NCBI GenBank assembly: GCA_003452695.1
Contig: DMNP01000259.1
Span: forward strand, 1-5,430
Origin: Eggerthellaceae bacterium
GTDB taxonomy: Bacteria > Actinomycetota > Coriobacteriia > Coriobacteriales > Eggerthellaceae
Length of the DNA stretch: 5,430 bases
Reading direction: 5' to 3'
The first letter of the stretch is position 1. The number at the start of each line of letters is the position of its first letter. The notes below the pieces were generated by a model. The model had not been told where the DNA came from, made no database searches, and saw nothing but the letters and a program-made list of their open reading frames with translations. Below, in pieces: positions 1-5,430 of the stretch. Made by a program: the position numbers and the translations under genes.

Positions 1-293
1 ATCAGCGGGATGTCCCCGAGGCGCGGCTTCTTGATGATCGTGCCGATATTGCCGTGCGCCACGAACAGGAGCGCCGCCAGCGGAAGCAGGAATACCAGGA
101 AGGCCTTGAAGGCCGTCCCGCCCACCTGAAGGAAGGTCGTGACGTTCATGACCACCGCCACGAGCAACGTAACCCCGATAAGCAGCCAGGCATGCCAGGC
201 GGGCACGGAGTCATCGTTGTAGAAGGGGAAGTCAATCCCCGGGCGCTCCCATTTGAACCATCCCTCCGGTACGATCTTCTTCGCCTTTTCTAC
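1..293 (-). CDS. N-terminal part of a membrane protein, possibly a CPBP-type intramembrane protease (runs off left edge)
   Basis: The frame reads 97 residues from a GTA codon at 293-291 to the left edge. It opens with VEKAKKIVPEGWFKWERPG, then IDFPFYNDD. Two hydrophobic segments follow: about residues 30-51 (VPAWHAWLLIGVTLLVAVV) and about 58-77 (TAFKAFLVFLLPLAALLFVA). A basic loop with IIKKPRLGDIPL comes last. An amphipathic leader with a DFPFYN-like motif ahead of the first helix is reminiscent of CPBP (CAAX-protease-like) membrane proteins. The catalytic Glu/His motifs would lie beyond the window, so the family call is an inference. There is no ATG, GTG or TTG in frame before the GTG inside SVPAW; an in-frame TAG lies five codons upstream of the GTA. 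The gene is either started at GTA, started internally, or damaged. Another multi-pass membrane protein family is possible. Confidence 0.5.
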
Positions 294-300
294 GTGATCA

Positions 301-306
301 CTCCTC
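301..306 (-). promoter_or_regulatory. Strong ribosome binding site pointing to a GTA codon
   Basis: The minus strand reads GAGGAG followed by TGATCAC and then GTA GAA AAG. GAGGAGTGATCAC closely follows the 16S-complementary AAGGAGGTGATC. The 7-nt spacing puts translation initiation exactly at the GTA codon (293-291). A GTG at the end of the GAGGAG is in another frame and hits TAG after three codons. This site is the main reason to place the start of the leftmost gene here. Confidence 0.55.
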
Positions 307-369
307 TATCATTAGCTCAATCGCACGCATCCGCATCCAATGCCATTTTGAAAGCGTTTCGCGTTAATC

Positions 370-492
370 TTAAACATATACCACCGTGAGCTGGCCAACC
401 AGCAGCGGCTTGAACCATGCGTAGGTCACGAACGCACGGGGAAACGTTGTGTACTCGTATGATCGCTCGTCCGTTTGAGGCTGTATGTTCAT
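370..492 (-). pseudogene. 40-codon fragment resembling the N-terminus of a membrane protease or transporter
   Basis: The ATG (492-490) is preceded by AAAGGTGATCGCGC, a good Shine-Dalgarno match. The product begins MNIQPQTDERSYEYTTFPRA and continues FVTYAWFKPLLVGQLTVVYV, then TAA, with a second in-frame TAA two codons later. The FPRAFVTYAWFKPLLV stretch resembles the cytosolic lead-in to the first helix of CPBP-family membrane proteins, but the helix is cut short and no hydrophobic continuation appears in the other two frames before the next gene. I therefore read it as a truncated gene remnant that keeps its start and ribosome binding site. A genuine 40-residue membrane-associated peptide cannot be excluded. 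It lies 76 nt upstream of the leftmost gene, on the same strand. Confidence 0.4.
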
Positions 493-542
493 GCGCGATC
501 ACCTTTCTATCGTAGACACGCATCGTGTGGGGTAGCATCATG

Positions 543-569
543 CCGCTTGGATATCCATTTTGCCAGCGG
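543..569. repeat. Imperfect inverted repeat containing a 10-bp palindrome
   Basis: The outer arms are CCGCTTGG (543-550) and CCAGCGG (563-569), complementary except for one extra T. The perfect palindrome TGGATATCCA sits at 548-557. It lies 51-77 nt upstream of the 40-codon ORF and about 100 nt downstream of the protease stop. It could be an operator or a hairpin at the end of the protease transcript. There is no T-run, so a classical terminator is not supported. Confidence 0.25.
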
Positions 570-667
570 GTTCCTATGTGCGTGACGGCACGTTCCGCAG
601 GCTCGTTCCCGACGAACTAAGACTCATCCCCTTTGTCACGACGGCGACATCGCTTCGACGCCGGGGC

Positions 668-3280
668 CTACGCCACCTTGACCTTCAGCGTCACGGTCTT
701 GGTCGCCTTCTTGTAGTTCGCGTTCCCGGCGGCAGTAACCTTCACCTTCACCTTGTAGGTGCCCTTCTTGAGCCCCTTCTTCACGGTGACCTTGCCTGCC
801 TTGGACACGGCTATCTTCTTGTTGCCCTTGGCCTTCTTGAAGGTGACCTTGCCCTTGGCCTTCGTCACCTTGAAAGCCTTGGCCTTCGCGATGACCTGCG
901 TCTCCTTCTTCAACTTCGACAGCTTCACCTTGTTCACCTTGGCTTTCGGCACGGCCTTCATCGTGTTGGCTGCCTTGGCGATGGTGAAGGCCTTGGCCGC
1001 AGACCCGGTGTAGCTCCCCTTGCCCTTTACGACGGCGACGGCGCTGCCGGCCTTCTTGTTGTTGACGTAGGACACCGCGTAGTCGCTCCCCGCCCTCAGC
1101 TCGGCGCCGCCAAGCTTCACGGTCACCTTCGGCTCCACGGGCGCGCCGCCGCTGTAGGTGGCCGCTTCGACCGCAACCTCGGCCGCCGACAGGTCTACCG
1201 GGTTCTGATCGGCCGGCACGGCGTACAGCTTGATGGAGAAGTTGTCGATGGGGAACTGCTCGATGTAGGTATCCCCGGGAAACGGAGCTACTGACGCAAA
1301 CTTCTCTGTGCTTTTTGGCAACGCGGCAATATGCTTGCTCCAGTCGACCCACTGCCCGTTCGAGTACAGGAAGCTCTCTCCCTCGTTCACGACCGCCTCG
1401 CCGTACAATTTCACCGGATAATTCAACCCGTTCAAAAACTCCACGGACTGTTTCGAAAATGCTTGGTTCGCGGAAGCGCTATAGCGGCGCGTGCCGTCGC
1501 TGCCCAAGGTGGACGCGGTCGAGACGACGGCAATCTTTTTCCCGGCCTTCACATCGATGGCCCAATCGAGGTCCAGGCGGTGGAAGCCGGCATACTCGAA
1601 GTTACGCGAGGTGCGGTAGAGCATCGTGCCGTCGGTGGGTTCTGTGGCGCCGTCCTTTAGCTCGTAGATGGCAAAGGTCACACGTTGGTTCTCTTCCGAC
1701 GTGCGCGTGGAGACGGCCTTGATCGAGAGGTCTTGCGGTGCCTCGAAGACGTTCGCCGAGCTCGTGACGTCGGCTGTTGCCGGTGTGGTGTAGAAGCCGC
1801 TTTGCGCAGGCATGTAATCGTGCTGCAGGACCTCGTAGTCGCCAGCAGCTTCCAGCAAATCGGGCGAGAAGGCCATGGTCTCGACCTGCGAGATGTTCTT
1901 GTCGTAGTAGGAGAGGTAGAAGTACCCGGTGGCTTTGCCGTTTTCATCCCGCACGCCATAGGTGCCGTTGTTGATCACGTTGCCGAGGTCGTCCTTTGTC
2001 TTGTCGGTCTCGGAACCCCAGCTGTTCCTCACGATCCACGCTCCGTTACCGGGAGGCGTGGATGCTGCGGTGGCATCGTCATCAACAATAGGTTTCCCCT
2101 CATCGTCAACAATAGGATTCCCCGCAGCGTCCTTCTTGTACACCGTATGCGTGAAATTATCCTTCGAATAGCCGTCGTCGTAGCCGACGATGCACACGGC
2201 ATGGTTGGCGTCAGCTCTCTCGAAGGTGTACTGGGCCCAAGTATCGCGGTTGATGTAGCGCGAGTCACCCGACTCGCTGGGTCGTGCCTTGTCTGGTTTA
2301 TACGCTATGGTGACGCCGTGGCCGTTCACCAGCTCCTGCTTCATAGCGGCGATGCTCTGGTCGTTGGGCGTGTTGTCGTCGTTCTGGTACTCGGGCAGCA
2401 CGTTGCCGTCCCTAAGCGTCATGAAGGGAGTAAGCGTGCGGTTTGAGTTGCCGCTGCCGTCGGTTGCGGGGATCGTCCAGTCGTCAAGATAGAAATAGGT
2501 GTGATCGTTTTCACAGTACTTTTTAGCTTCCTCCCTTTTAGGTTTGAGCACCTCAGCGTAGGTAGAGCCAGTGTCCCTCGCTTCCTTCTCCAGCTTCTCC
2601 TTGTACTCGTCCGCAGTCATGCCCTCTGTAGATGCATACAGGAGAAGCGTGGTGCCCTCCGGATCGCTTTCAAACGCCTGGGTGCCGAGGCGCGACTCCC
2701 CTTGCGCATCCACCCCGCGGTACGGGAACATTGCCTCCGCCTGCGGACCGACGCCCTGCGAGAACAGGGTGGTGATGTACACGGGCAAGCCGCCGGCGTC
2801 GAACGCCGCATTGCGGTCGGAACTCATCGTATACATGCCCTCGCCCGCCTGCGCGGGGTCGTCGACCTCGGTGACGGGATGCAGCGCAAAGTATGCGAGA
2901 TGGCGCTCGGAGAGATCGACGTCGTTGGTCTGCTTGTCGTATTTGGAGCCCGTTGCCGAGAGCATCGAGGTCTCGGCTGCGGCGATGCCGGCGAACGCCC
3001 AGCACGTCTGCCACGGGGACTGGCTCTTCACGGGCGTCACCAAGCCGTCGCTGCGCAGGTCATACTTGCTTGGCAGAGCCGCTTGCGCGGTGAGCGCGGA
3101 AGCATTGGAACCGTCGTCGACCGCCCATTCGGGAACGTCACTTATAGCCGTCGCGCCAACAGCGAGCCCGTCTTGCGCGACGCGGGCGCTCGCGACCCCC
3201 GGCGCCACCGCGAGCGAGAACGCCAACGCGATCGAGGTGACGACCGCGACCGGCTTTTTGAGCTTCCAGTGTTTCCTCAT
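668..3280 (-). CDS. Secreted papain-like (C1) cysteine protease with lectin-like, Ig-like and Lys-rich C-terminal modules
   Basis: The product has 870 residues. The start is ATG at 3280-3278 with AGGAGA 5 nt upstream. Residues 1-32 form a signal peptide: basic MRKHWKLKKP, a hydrophobic core, and cleavage likely after ASA (30-32). The papain-fold catalytic domain spans about 70-465. Visible active-site residues are Gln87 (oxyanion hole) and Cys93 in QSPWQTCWAFAG, His360 in ANHAVCIVGYDDG, and Asn419 in AWIVRNSWGS. All are intact, so an active endopeptidase outside the cell is expected. Cys93-His360 is 267 residues and His360-Asn419 is 59, against 134 and 16 in papain, so there are large insertions. 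Residues about 485-690 match the lectin-like domain that often follows such C1 domains. About 696-768 is one Ig-like repeat (YSGG ... GSDYAVSYVNNKKAG ... GSYTG). Residues 769-870 are about one third Lys. No LPXTG motif or C-terminal membrane anchor is present, so attachment, if any, would be non-covalent. Substrate unknown. Confidence 0.9.
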   Translation of the reverse strand: MRKHWKLKKPVAVVTSIALAFSLAVAPGVASARVAQDGLAVGATAISDVPEWAVDDGSNASALTAQAALPSKYDLRSDGLVTPVKSQSPWQTCWAFAGIAAAETSMLSATGSKYDKQTNDVDLSERHLAYFALHPVTEVDDPAQAGEGMYTMSSDRNAAFDAGGLPVYITTLFSQGVGPQAEAMFPYRGVDAQGESRLGTQAFESDPEGTTLLLYASTEGMTADEYKEKLEKEARDTGSTYAEVLKPKREEAKKYCENDHTYFYLDDWTIPATDGSGNSNRTLTPFMTLRDGNVLPEYQNDDNTPNDQSIAAMKQELVNGHGVTIAYKPDKARPSESGDSRYINRDTWAQYTFERADANHAVCIVGYDDGYSKDNFTHTVYKKDAAGNPIVDDEGKPIVDDDATAASTPPGNGAWIVRNSWGSETDKTKDDLGNVINNGTYGVRDENGKATGYFYLSYYDKNISQVETMAFSPDLLEAAGDYEVLQHDYMPAQSGFYTTPATADVTSSANVFEAPQDLSIKAVSTRTSEENQRVTFAIYELKDGATEPTDGTMLYRTSRNFEYAGFHRLDLDWAIDVKAGKKIAVVSTASTLGSDGTRRYSASANQAFSKQSVEFLNGLNYPVKLYGEAVVNEGESFLYSNGQWVDWSKHIAALPKSTEKFASVAPFPGDTYIEQFPIDNFSIKLYAVPADQNPVDLSAAEVAVEAATYSGGAPVEPKVTVKLGGAELRAGSDYAVSYVNNKKAGSAVAVVKGKGSYTGSAAKAFTIAKAANTMKAVPKAKVNKVKLSKLKKETQVIAKAKAFKVTKAKGKVTFKKAKGNKKIAVSKAGKVTVKKGLKKGTYKVKVKVTAAGNANYKKATKTVTLKVKVA
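2075..2122 (-). repeat. Two-copy 24-bp tandem repeat inside the protease gene
   Basis: Two adjacent imperfect 24-bp units encode GNPIVDDE and GKPIVDDD (residues 387-402). The shared core CAACAATAGG recurs at 2083 and 2107 on the plus strand. The repeat lies in the acidic loop inserted between the catalytic His and Asn. A short in-frame repeat here can change loop length by slippage without breaking the frame. Confidence 0.7.
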
Positions 3281-3319
3281 GAGCTTCTCCTATCACCTTT
3301 GGCCTGAATCTCATTGCAC

Positions 3320-3325
3320 ATTATA
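3320..3325 (-). promoter_or_regulatory. Probable -10 box (TATAAT) of the protease gene
   Basis: The minus strand reads a perfect TATAAT, about 40 nt upstream of the ATG, giving a predicted leader of roughly 33 nt that contains the AGGAGA ribosome binding site. The hexamer 17 nt further upstream (TGCCGA) is a poor -35, so the promoter is either weakly recognised at -35 or activator dependent. It lies in the 125-nt gap shared with the divergent plus-strand ORF. Confidence 0.5.
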
Positions 3326-3405
3326 GCTTTTTCGCCCTCGTATCGGCACGAAACCGAATAACAGGCGCTTGTCTTCGACGCGACGCGCCGGGAAAAGGGG
3401 CCGAC

Positions 3406-3687
3406 ATGGACATAAGCGACGCGAGGTCGGTCGCCGGCGTTGCCACGGACGCCCTGGCCCCCGCGCTCAAGCAATTCTGCGAACAGCAGGGCAGCGTGTA
3501 CCGCGAGTACGTGACCGCGGGGAACCTGTTCGACCTGGCCGTGGCAGAGCTGGCCGTGCAGGAATGGCAGTCCAACCAGGAGACGAGCTCCAACCCGAAC
3601 ATGGACGTGAGCTTCGAGGGCATGAAGACGGTGCTCGCCATGCCCGAGGGGACCGATGACGAGAAGAACGGGTCGGCGATGCCGTAG
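3406..3687 (+). CDS. Unrecognised 93-residue acidic protein, 3' end fused to an antisense gene fragment
   Basis: I do not recognise a family. The reading frame looks coding: G/C at nearly all third positions and a balanced composition with no low-complexity stretches. ATG at 3406 follows AAAAGGGG with 5 nt spacing. The product starts MDISDARSVAGVATDALAPA and has a helical, soluble look with LFDLAVAELAVQEWQ near residues 46-60. There is no signal peptide or membrane helix. The frame stays open upstream to about 3262 without a start codon, so it could also be the tail of a longer gene. Its last eight codons (KNGSAMP and TAG) overlap, antisense, the conserved YGIADPFF end of the ATPase remnant. 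The original C-terminus may therefore be lost and the present stop borrowed. It is divergent from the protease gene. Confidence 0.5.
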   Translation: MDISDARSVAGVATDALAPALKQFCEQQGSVYREYVTAGNLFDLAVAELAVQEWQSNQETSSNPNMDVSFEGMKTVLAMPEGTDDEKNGSAMP

Positions 3688-4094
3688 ACACCGCTTCTCG
3701 ACTTGTCCGGATTGCTGCCGAAAGGCACTTTTCTTTCGACCAGACCGAGCCCGGCCAGCGTCTTCAGGTATTTCCCGACCGAATTCGGCGAGACGCCCGA
3801 CCAATCCGCTATGCGCGCGGGTTCGGTCGCACCGTGCGCTATTGCAGCGAGGATGGAGTTGTAGGTTGCCGGTTCGCGCAGCTCCTGGCGCAGCAGCATC
3901 GCGGGTTCCTCGTAGAGCAGGCCTGCCTTGTCGAACAGGATGCTCGCGATATTCTCCATGTAACTCGCTCCCGAGTCGATCTGCTCGAGATAGTAGGGCG
4001 TTCCGCCGAACGTGGCGTAGTAGCGCAACATTTGCTCGGGCTCGGCGTCAGGGATCATACGCGCAAGTAAAGCATATGTCGGAGCTCGCCGCAT
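3663..4094 (-). pseudogene. Internal fragment of an AAA-type ATP-binding protein with winged-helix / DUF234-type region
   Basis: About 144 residues align by eye with the middle-to-late part of bacterial and archaeal ATP-binding proteins of the ATPase_2 / DUF234 kind, usually about 450 residues long. MLRYYATFGGTPYYLEQID is the characteristic lid-like segment. ILFDKAGLLYEEPAMLLRQE leads into the helix-turn-helix region (ARIADWSGVSPNSVGKYLKT, then LAGLGLVERKVPFG). The segment ends with SGVYGIADPFF. The P-loop and Walker B half is absent upstream. After ADPFF the expected aromatic continuation (such as RFWF) is replaced by an unrelated sequence, which is the antisense of the neighbouring plus-strand ORF. 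The frame formally runs on to 3321 but is not family-like there. The ATG at 4094 has no clear ribosome binding site. Both ends missing means a remnant, not a working ATPase. Confidence 0.7.
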
Positions 4095-4198
4095 GTCAGG
4101 GTCGTGCGATTCGGCATATCCCGGCGCATCGCCGCAGGCGCTTGGAGTGACATCTCCCCGGTCTGCGCCATGATCGGGGCCGGGATGGCGCGGACCGA

Positions 4199-4214
4199 GG
4201 GGATGCCACTCCCC
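4199..4214. repeat. Short inverted repeat overlapping the next hairpin
   Basis: GGGGA (4199-4203) and TCCCC (4210-4214) are perfectly complementary around a 6-nt loop. The right arm shares positions 4212-4214 with the left arm of the following 8-bp hairpin, so the two structures exclude each other in a transcript. Confidence 0.3.
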
Positions 4215-4237
4215 AGTAAACCGTTTGTATTACTGGG
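4212..4237. repeat. Perfect 8-bp inverted repeat
   Basis: CCCAGTAA (4212-4219) and TTACTGGG (4230-4237) are perfectly complementary with a 10-nt loop. No T-run follows on either strand, so it is not a standard terminator. It sits in the gene-poor scar and could be a recombination relic, a protein-binding site or a transcript hairpin. Confidence 0.4.
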
Positions 4238-4374
4238 CGCCGGCATTTTCCCAGGCCATAAAATACTATGATTGCAATGGGGAACGACTCGCCCTGATTT
4301 GCGCCATGGCAGGTGCGACGTCCCCTCTCAGACCGTCTAAAGCCTCTTGGTAAAATCACCTACCTGCCCCTCTA

Positions 4375-4413
4375 CATGGCCGGAATCATCTGATTGCAGG
4401 GATTCCGGCCATG
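4375..4413. terminator. Perfect 13-bp inverted repeat, probable bidirectional end-of-transcript hairpin
   Basis: CATGGCCGGAATC (4375-4387) and GATTCCGGCCATG (4401-4413) are exactly complementary around a 13-nt loop. The hairpin lies 20 nt downstream of the stop of the rightmost minus-strand gene and covers the TGA of the decayed plus-strand frame, as expected between convergent genes. No U-tract follows in either direction, so it would act as a 3'-end stabiliser, a factor-dependent terminator or a U-less hairpin. A short alternative stem AATCA/TGATT (4384-4395) overlaps the left arm. Confidence 0.5.
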
Positions 4414-4432
4414 ATGGCGATCGGGGGCCGCC

Positions 4433-5430
4433 CTAGGCGATCTTCACCTTCAAGGTTACGACCTGGGACTTCGCATAGTATTTCGATGTGCCCTTGTCGG
4501 AAACGCGTACCTTCGCGGTGAGCGTATCGCCTTTGAAGGCGAACCCGGCATGCTGCATCACGGTGACGACGCCCTTGCTCGAAACCGAGATCAGGCCCGA
4601 GCCCGAGATCTTCTTGTAGGTGACGGCGCCCTTGTCGCCGGAGACCTTGAACGCATTGCCCGAGGACACCTTCACATTTCCGCGCTTGATGAGCTTGTTC
4701 GCCTTCACGGTGATGGATTGGGCCGTTGCCTTCATGGGGTTGGCCTTCCATGTTCTGTTCGGGTTCTTCGCGATGCGGAACGTCACCTTCTTGCTGCCGG
4801 TGAAGAAACGGGCTGTGTCCACGTCGCGCACGTCGCCGCGCACGTTCGTGACGACCGGTGCGCCGGTGACGATGGCGGTTGCCGTGCCCGCCTTCACGTT
4901 GTTTTTGTACTCGACCTCGTAGTCGACGCCTTCTTTCAACTCGGTGCCCTTGTAGGTGACCGTGAGGTGCGGCTTGCGCTCCTTGCCGTTCTCGCGCACG
5001 CTCGCGACTTTCGCGATCTTCACGTCGGACATGCTGCCTTGGATGTCGAAGAGGATCGAATCGTTGCCGTAATACGGGCTTTTGCCCTTGATGATCATGA
5101 CGTAGGAGCCGGCCGCGGTCGGCATCGACTTCAGCGCCTTGCCCGTTTTCGCCGCAGAAGCGGGCGACATGTTGTCCTCGACGGCGTTCTTCTTGGCCCG
5201 GTAGTAGGTTACCGAGTAGTATTTGGCAGCGACCTTCGTGCCGTCGTGGAGCATGCCTCCATCTGCAGGCGAGCAATTGGCGCGCAAGGTGAGCGAGCCG
5301 AGCACTGCCTTGGCCTTGGCCTGCGGGATGACGAAATAGTTGCCGTTCATCGGGTTGATGTTGTACTGCCAGTCCGATTTGGCGCGGGCCAGGTAGCAGT
5401 CCATGTAGCGCCCGACGTTGTACCAGTCGG
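4433..5430 (-). CDS. C-terminal part of a secreted or surface protein with Ig-like modules (5' end off the right edge)
   Basis: The frame is open at the right edge. Eight residues (DWYNVGRY) precede the first visible Met, so that Met (5404-5402) is probably internal. 331 residues are visible. The first part (DWQYNINPMNGNYFVIPQ) is unrecognised. About residues 40-130 form one beta-rich module ending YYGNDSILFDIQG. About 135-219 form an Ig-like repeat (LTVTYKGTELKEGVDYEVEY, KNNVKAGTATAIV, FTGSKKVTFRI) that carries an extra loop of about 15 residues (VVTNVRGDVRDVDTARF). About 220-331 form a Lys-rich module starting after NPNRTW and ending QVVTLKVKIA and TAG. The last two modules have the same order and closing motif as the C-terminus of the C1 protease (VTLKVKVA). 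No LPXTG or membrane anchor follows. The function of the missing N-terminal part is unknown; an export signal would be expected there. Confidence 0.8.
   Translation of the reverse strand, partial: DWYNVGRYMDCYLARAKSDWQYNINPMNGNYFVIPQAKAKAVLGSLTLRANCSPADGGMLHDGTKVAAKYYSVTYYRAKKNAVEDNMSPASAAKTGKALKSMPTAAGSYVMIIKGKSPYYGNDSILFDIQGSMSDVKIAKVASVRENGKERKPHLTVTYKGTELKEGVDYEVEYKNNVKAGTATAIVTGAPVVTNVRGDVRDVDTARFFTGSKKVTFRIAKNPNRTWKANPMKATAQSITVKANKLIKRGNVKVSSGNAFKVSGDKGAVTYKKISGSGLISVSSKGVVTVMQHAGFAFKGDTLTAKVRVSDKGTSKYYAKSQVVTLKVKIA

Larger units (their letters stand above)
4095..4432. other. 338-nt gene-poor stretch with hairpins and traces of decayed plus-strand coding sequence
   Basis: No intact gene with a credible start is visible. 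On the plus strand one frame reads ICAMAGATSPLRP and then GKITYLPLYMAGII before TGA at 4390-4392. Another frame reads SPVCAMIGAGMARTEGMPLP and FVLLGAGIF, ending at TGA 4261-4263. These look like pieces of a membrane protein broken by a frameshift, but the family is not recognisable and chance open frames in GC-rich DNA remain possible. The stretch also holds three inverted repeats, listed separately. A minus-strand open frame at 4055-4246 has no convincing features. Confidence 0.35.

Noticed and set aside
509..528. TACGAT as a -10 box with the ACACG/CGTGT inverted repeat beside it, upstream of the 40-codon ORF
   Set aside because: Transcription would start almost on the ribosome binding site, no -35 is visible, and a 5-bp repeat is expected by chance.
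560..1294. Long plus-strand open frame, Leu/Gly/Arg/His-rich
   Set aside because: It lies antisense to the Lys-rich end of the protease. Its composition is what GC-rich antisense frames give, and it has no domain features.
2501..3326. Long plus-strand open frames over the 5' half of the protease gene
   Set aside because: They are antisense to the signal peptide and catalytic domain, which are unmistakable on the minus strand. The products are Arg-rich without recognisable motifs.
3321..3662. Minus-strand extension of the ATPase frame beyond ADPFF
   Set aside because: The sequence past ADPFF is Ser-rich and unlike the family, and codon bias there favours the plus-strand ORF.
4055..4246. Minus-strand 63-residue open frame beginning MPAPSNTNG
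   Set aside because: No ribosome binding site, no recognisable family, and it spans both a hairpin and the start of the ATPase fragment in another frame.
4386..5276. Minus-strand 296-residue open frame, Arg/Gly/Glu/His-rich
   Set aside because: It is an alternate frame of the Ig-module protein, with composition typical of a shifted frame.
1..5430. A defence, toxin-antitoxin or other new multi-gene system
   Set aside because: The only ATPase is a fragment lacking its P-loop half, no toxin-antitoxin pair, nuclease, reverse transcriptase or repeat array is visible, and the intact content is a secreted protease and part of another surface protein.

Overview
The window looks like part of a GC-rich genome, most likely an intestinal actinobacterium of the Coriobacteriia (Eggerthella-like). 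This is an inference. It rests on strong G/C preference at third codon positions, Shine-Dalgarno sites related to AAGGAGGTGATC, a secreted C1 protease with an NQxPWxTCW-type active site, and Lys-rich C-terminal modules of a kind common in that class. No rRNA, tRNA, CRISPR array or intact insertion sequence is visible.

Layout, left to right. (1) Positions 1-293, minus strand: the 5' end of a membrane-protein gene, probably a CPBP-type intramembrane protease, running off the left edge. Its apparent start codon is GTA behind a strong ribosome binding site. (2) Positions 370-492, minus: a 40-codon ORF that looks like the cut-off N-terminus of another membrane protein. (3) Positions 668-3280, minus: the main intact gene, an 870-residue secreted papain-like (C1) cysteine protease with a signal peptide, full catalytic residues, a lectin-like region, one Ig-like repeat and a very basic C-terminal module. 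A TATAAT box lies just upstream. (4) Positions 3406-3687, plus: a 93-codon unrecognised ORF, divergent from the protease. (5) Positions 3663-4094, minus: the middle piece of an AAA-type ATP-binding protein with its winged-helix region, lacking both ends and abutting the 3' end of the 93-codon ORF. (6) Positions 4095-4432: no intact gene, but several perfect inverted repeats and weak traces of a decayed plus-strand membrane protein. (7) Positions 4433-5430, minus: the C-terminal 331 residues of a second surface or secreted protein, whose last two modules resemble those at the end of the protease.

The coherent theme is two secreted or surface proteins sharing a C-terminal module type, separated by a scar of gene fragments. 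I see no evidence for a new multi-gene system. The most useful leads are the shared basic tail module, the non-canonical GTA start, and the recombination-like junction near position 3663.
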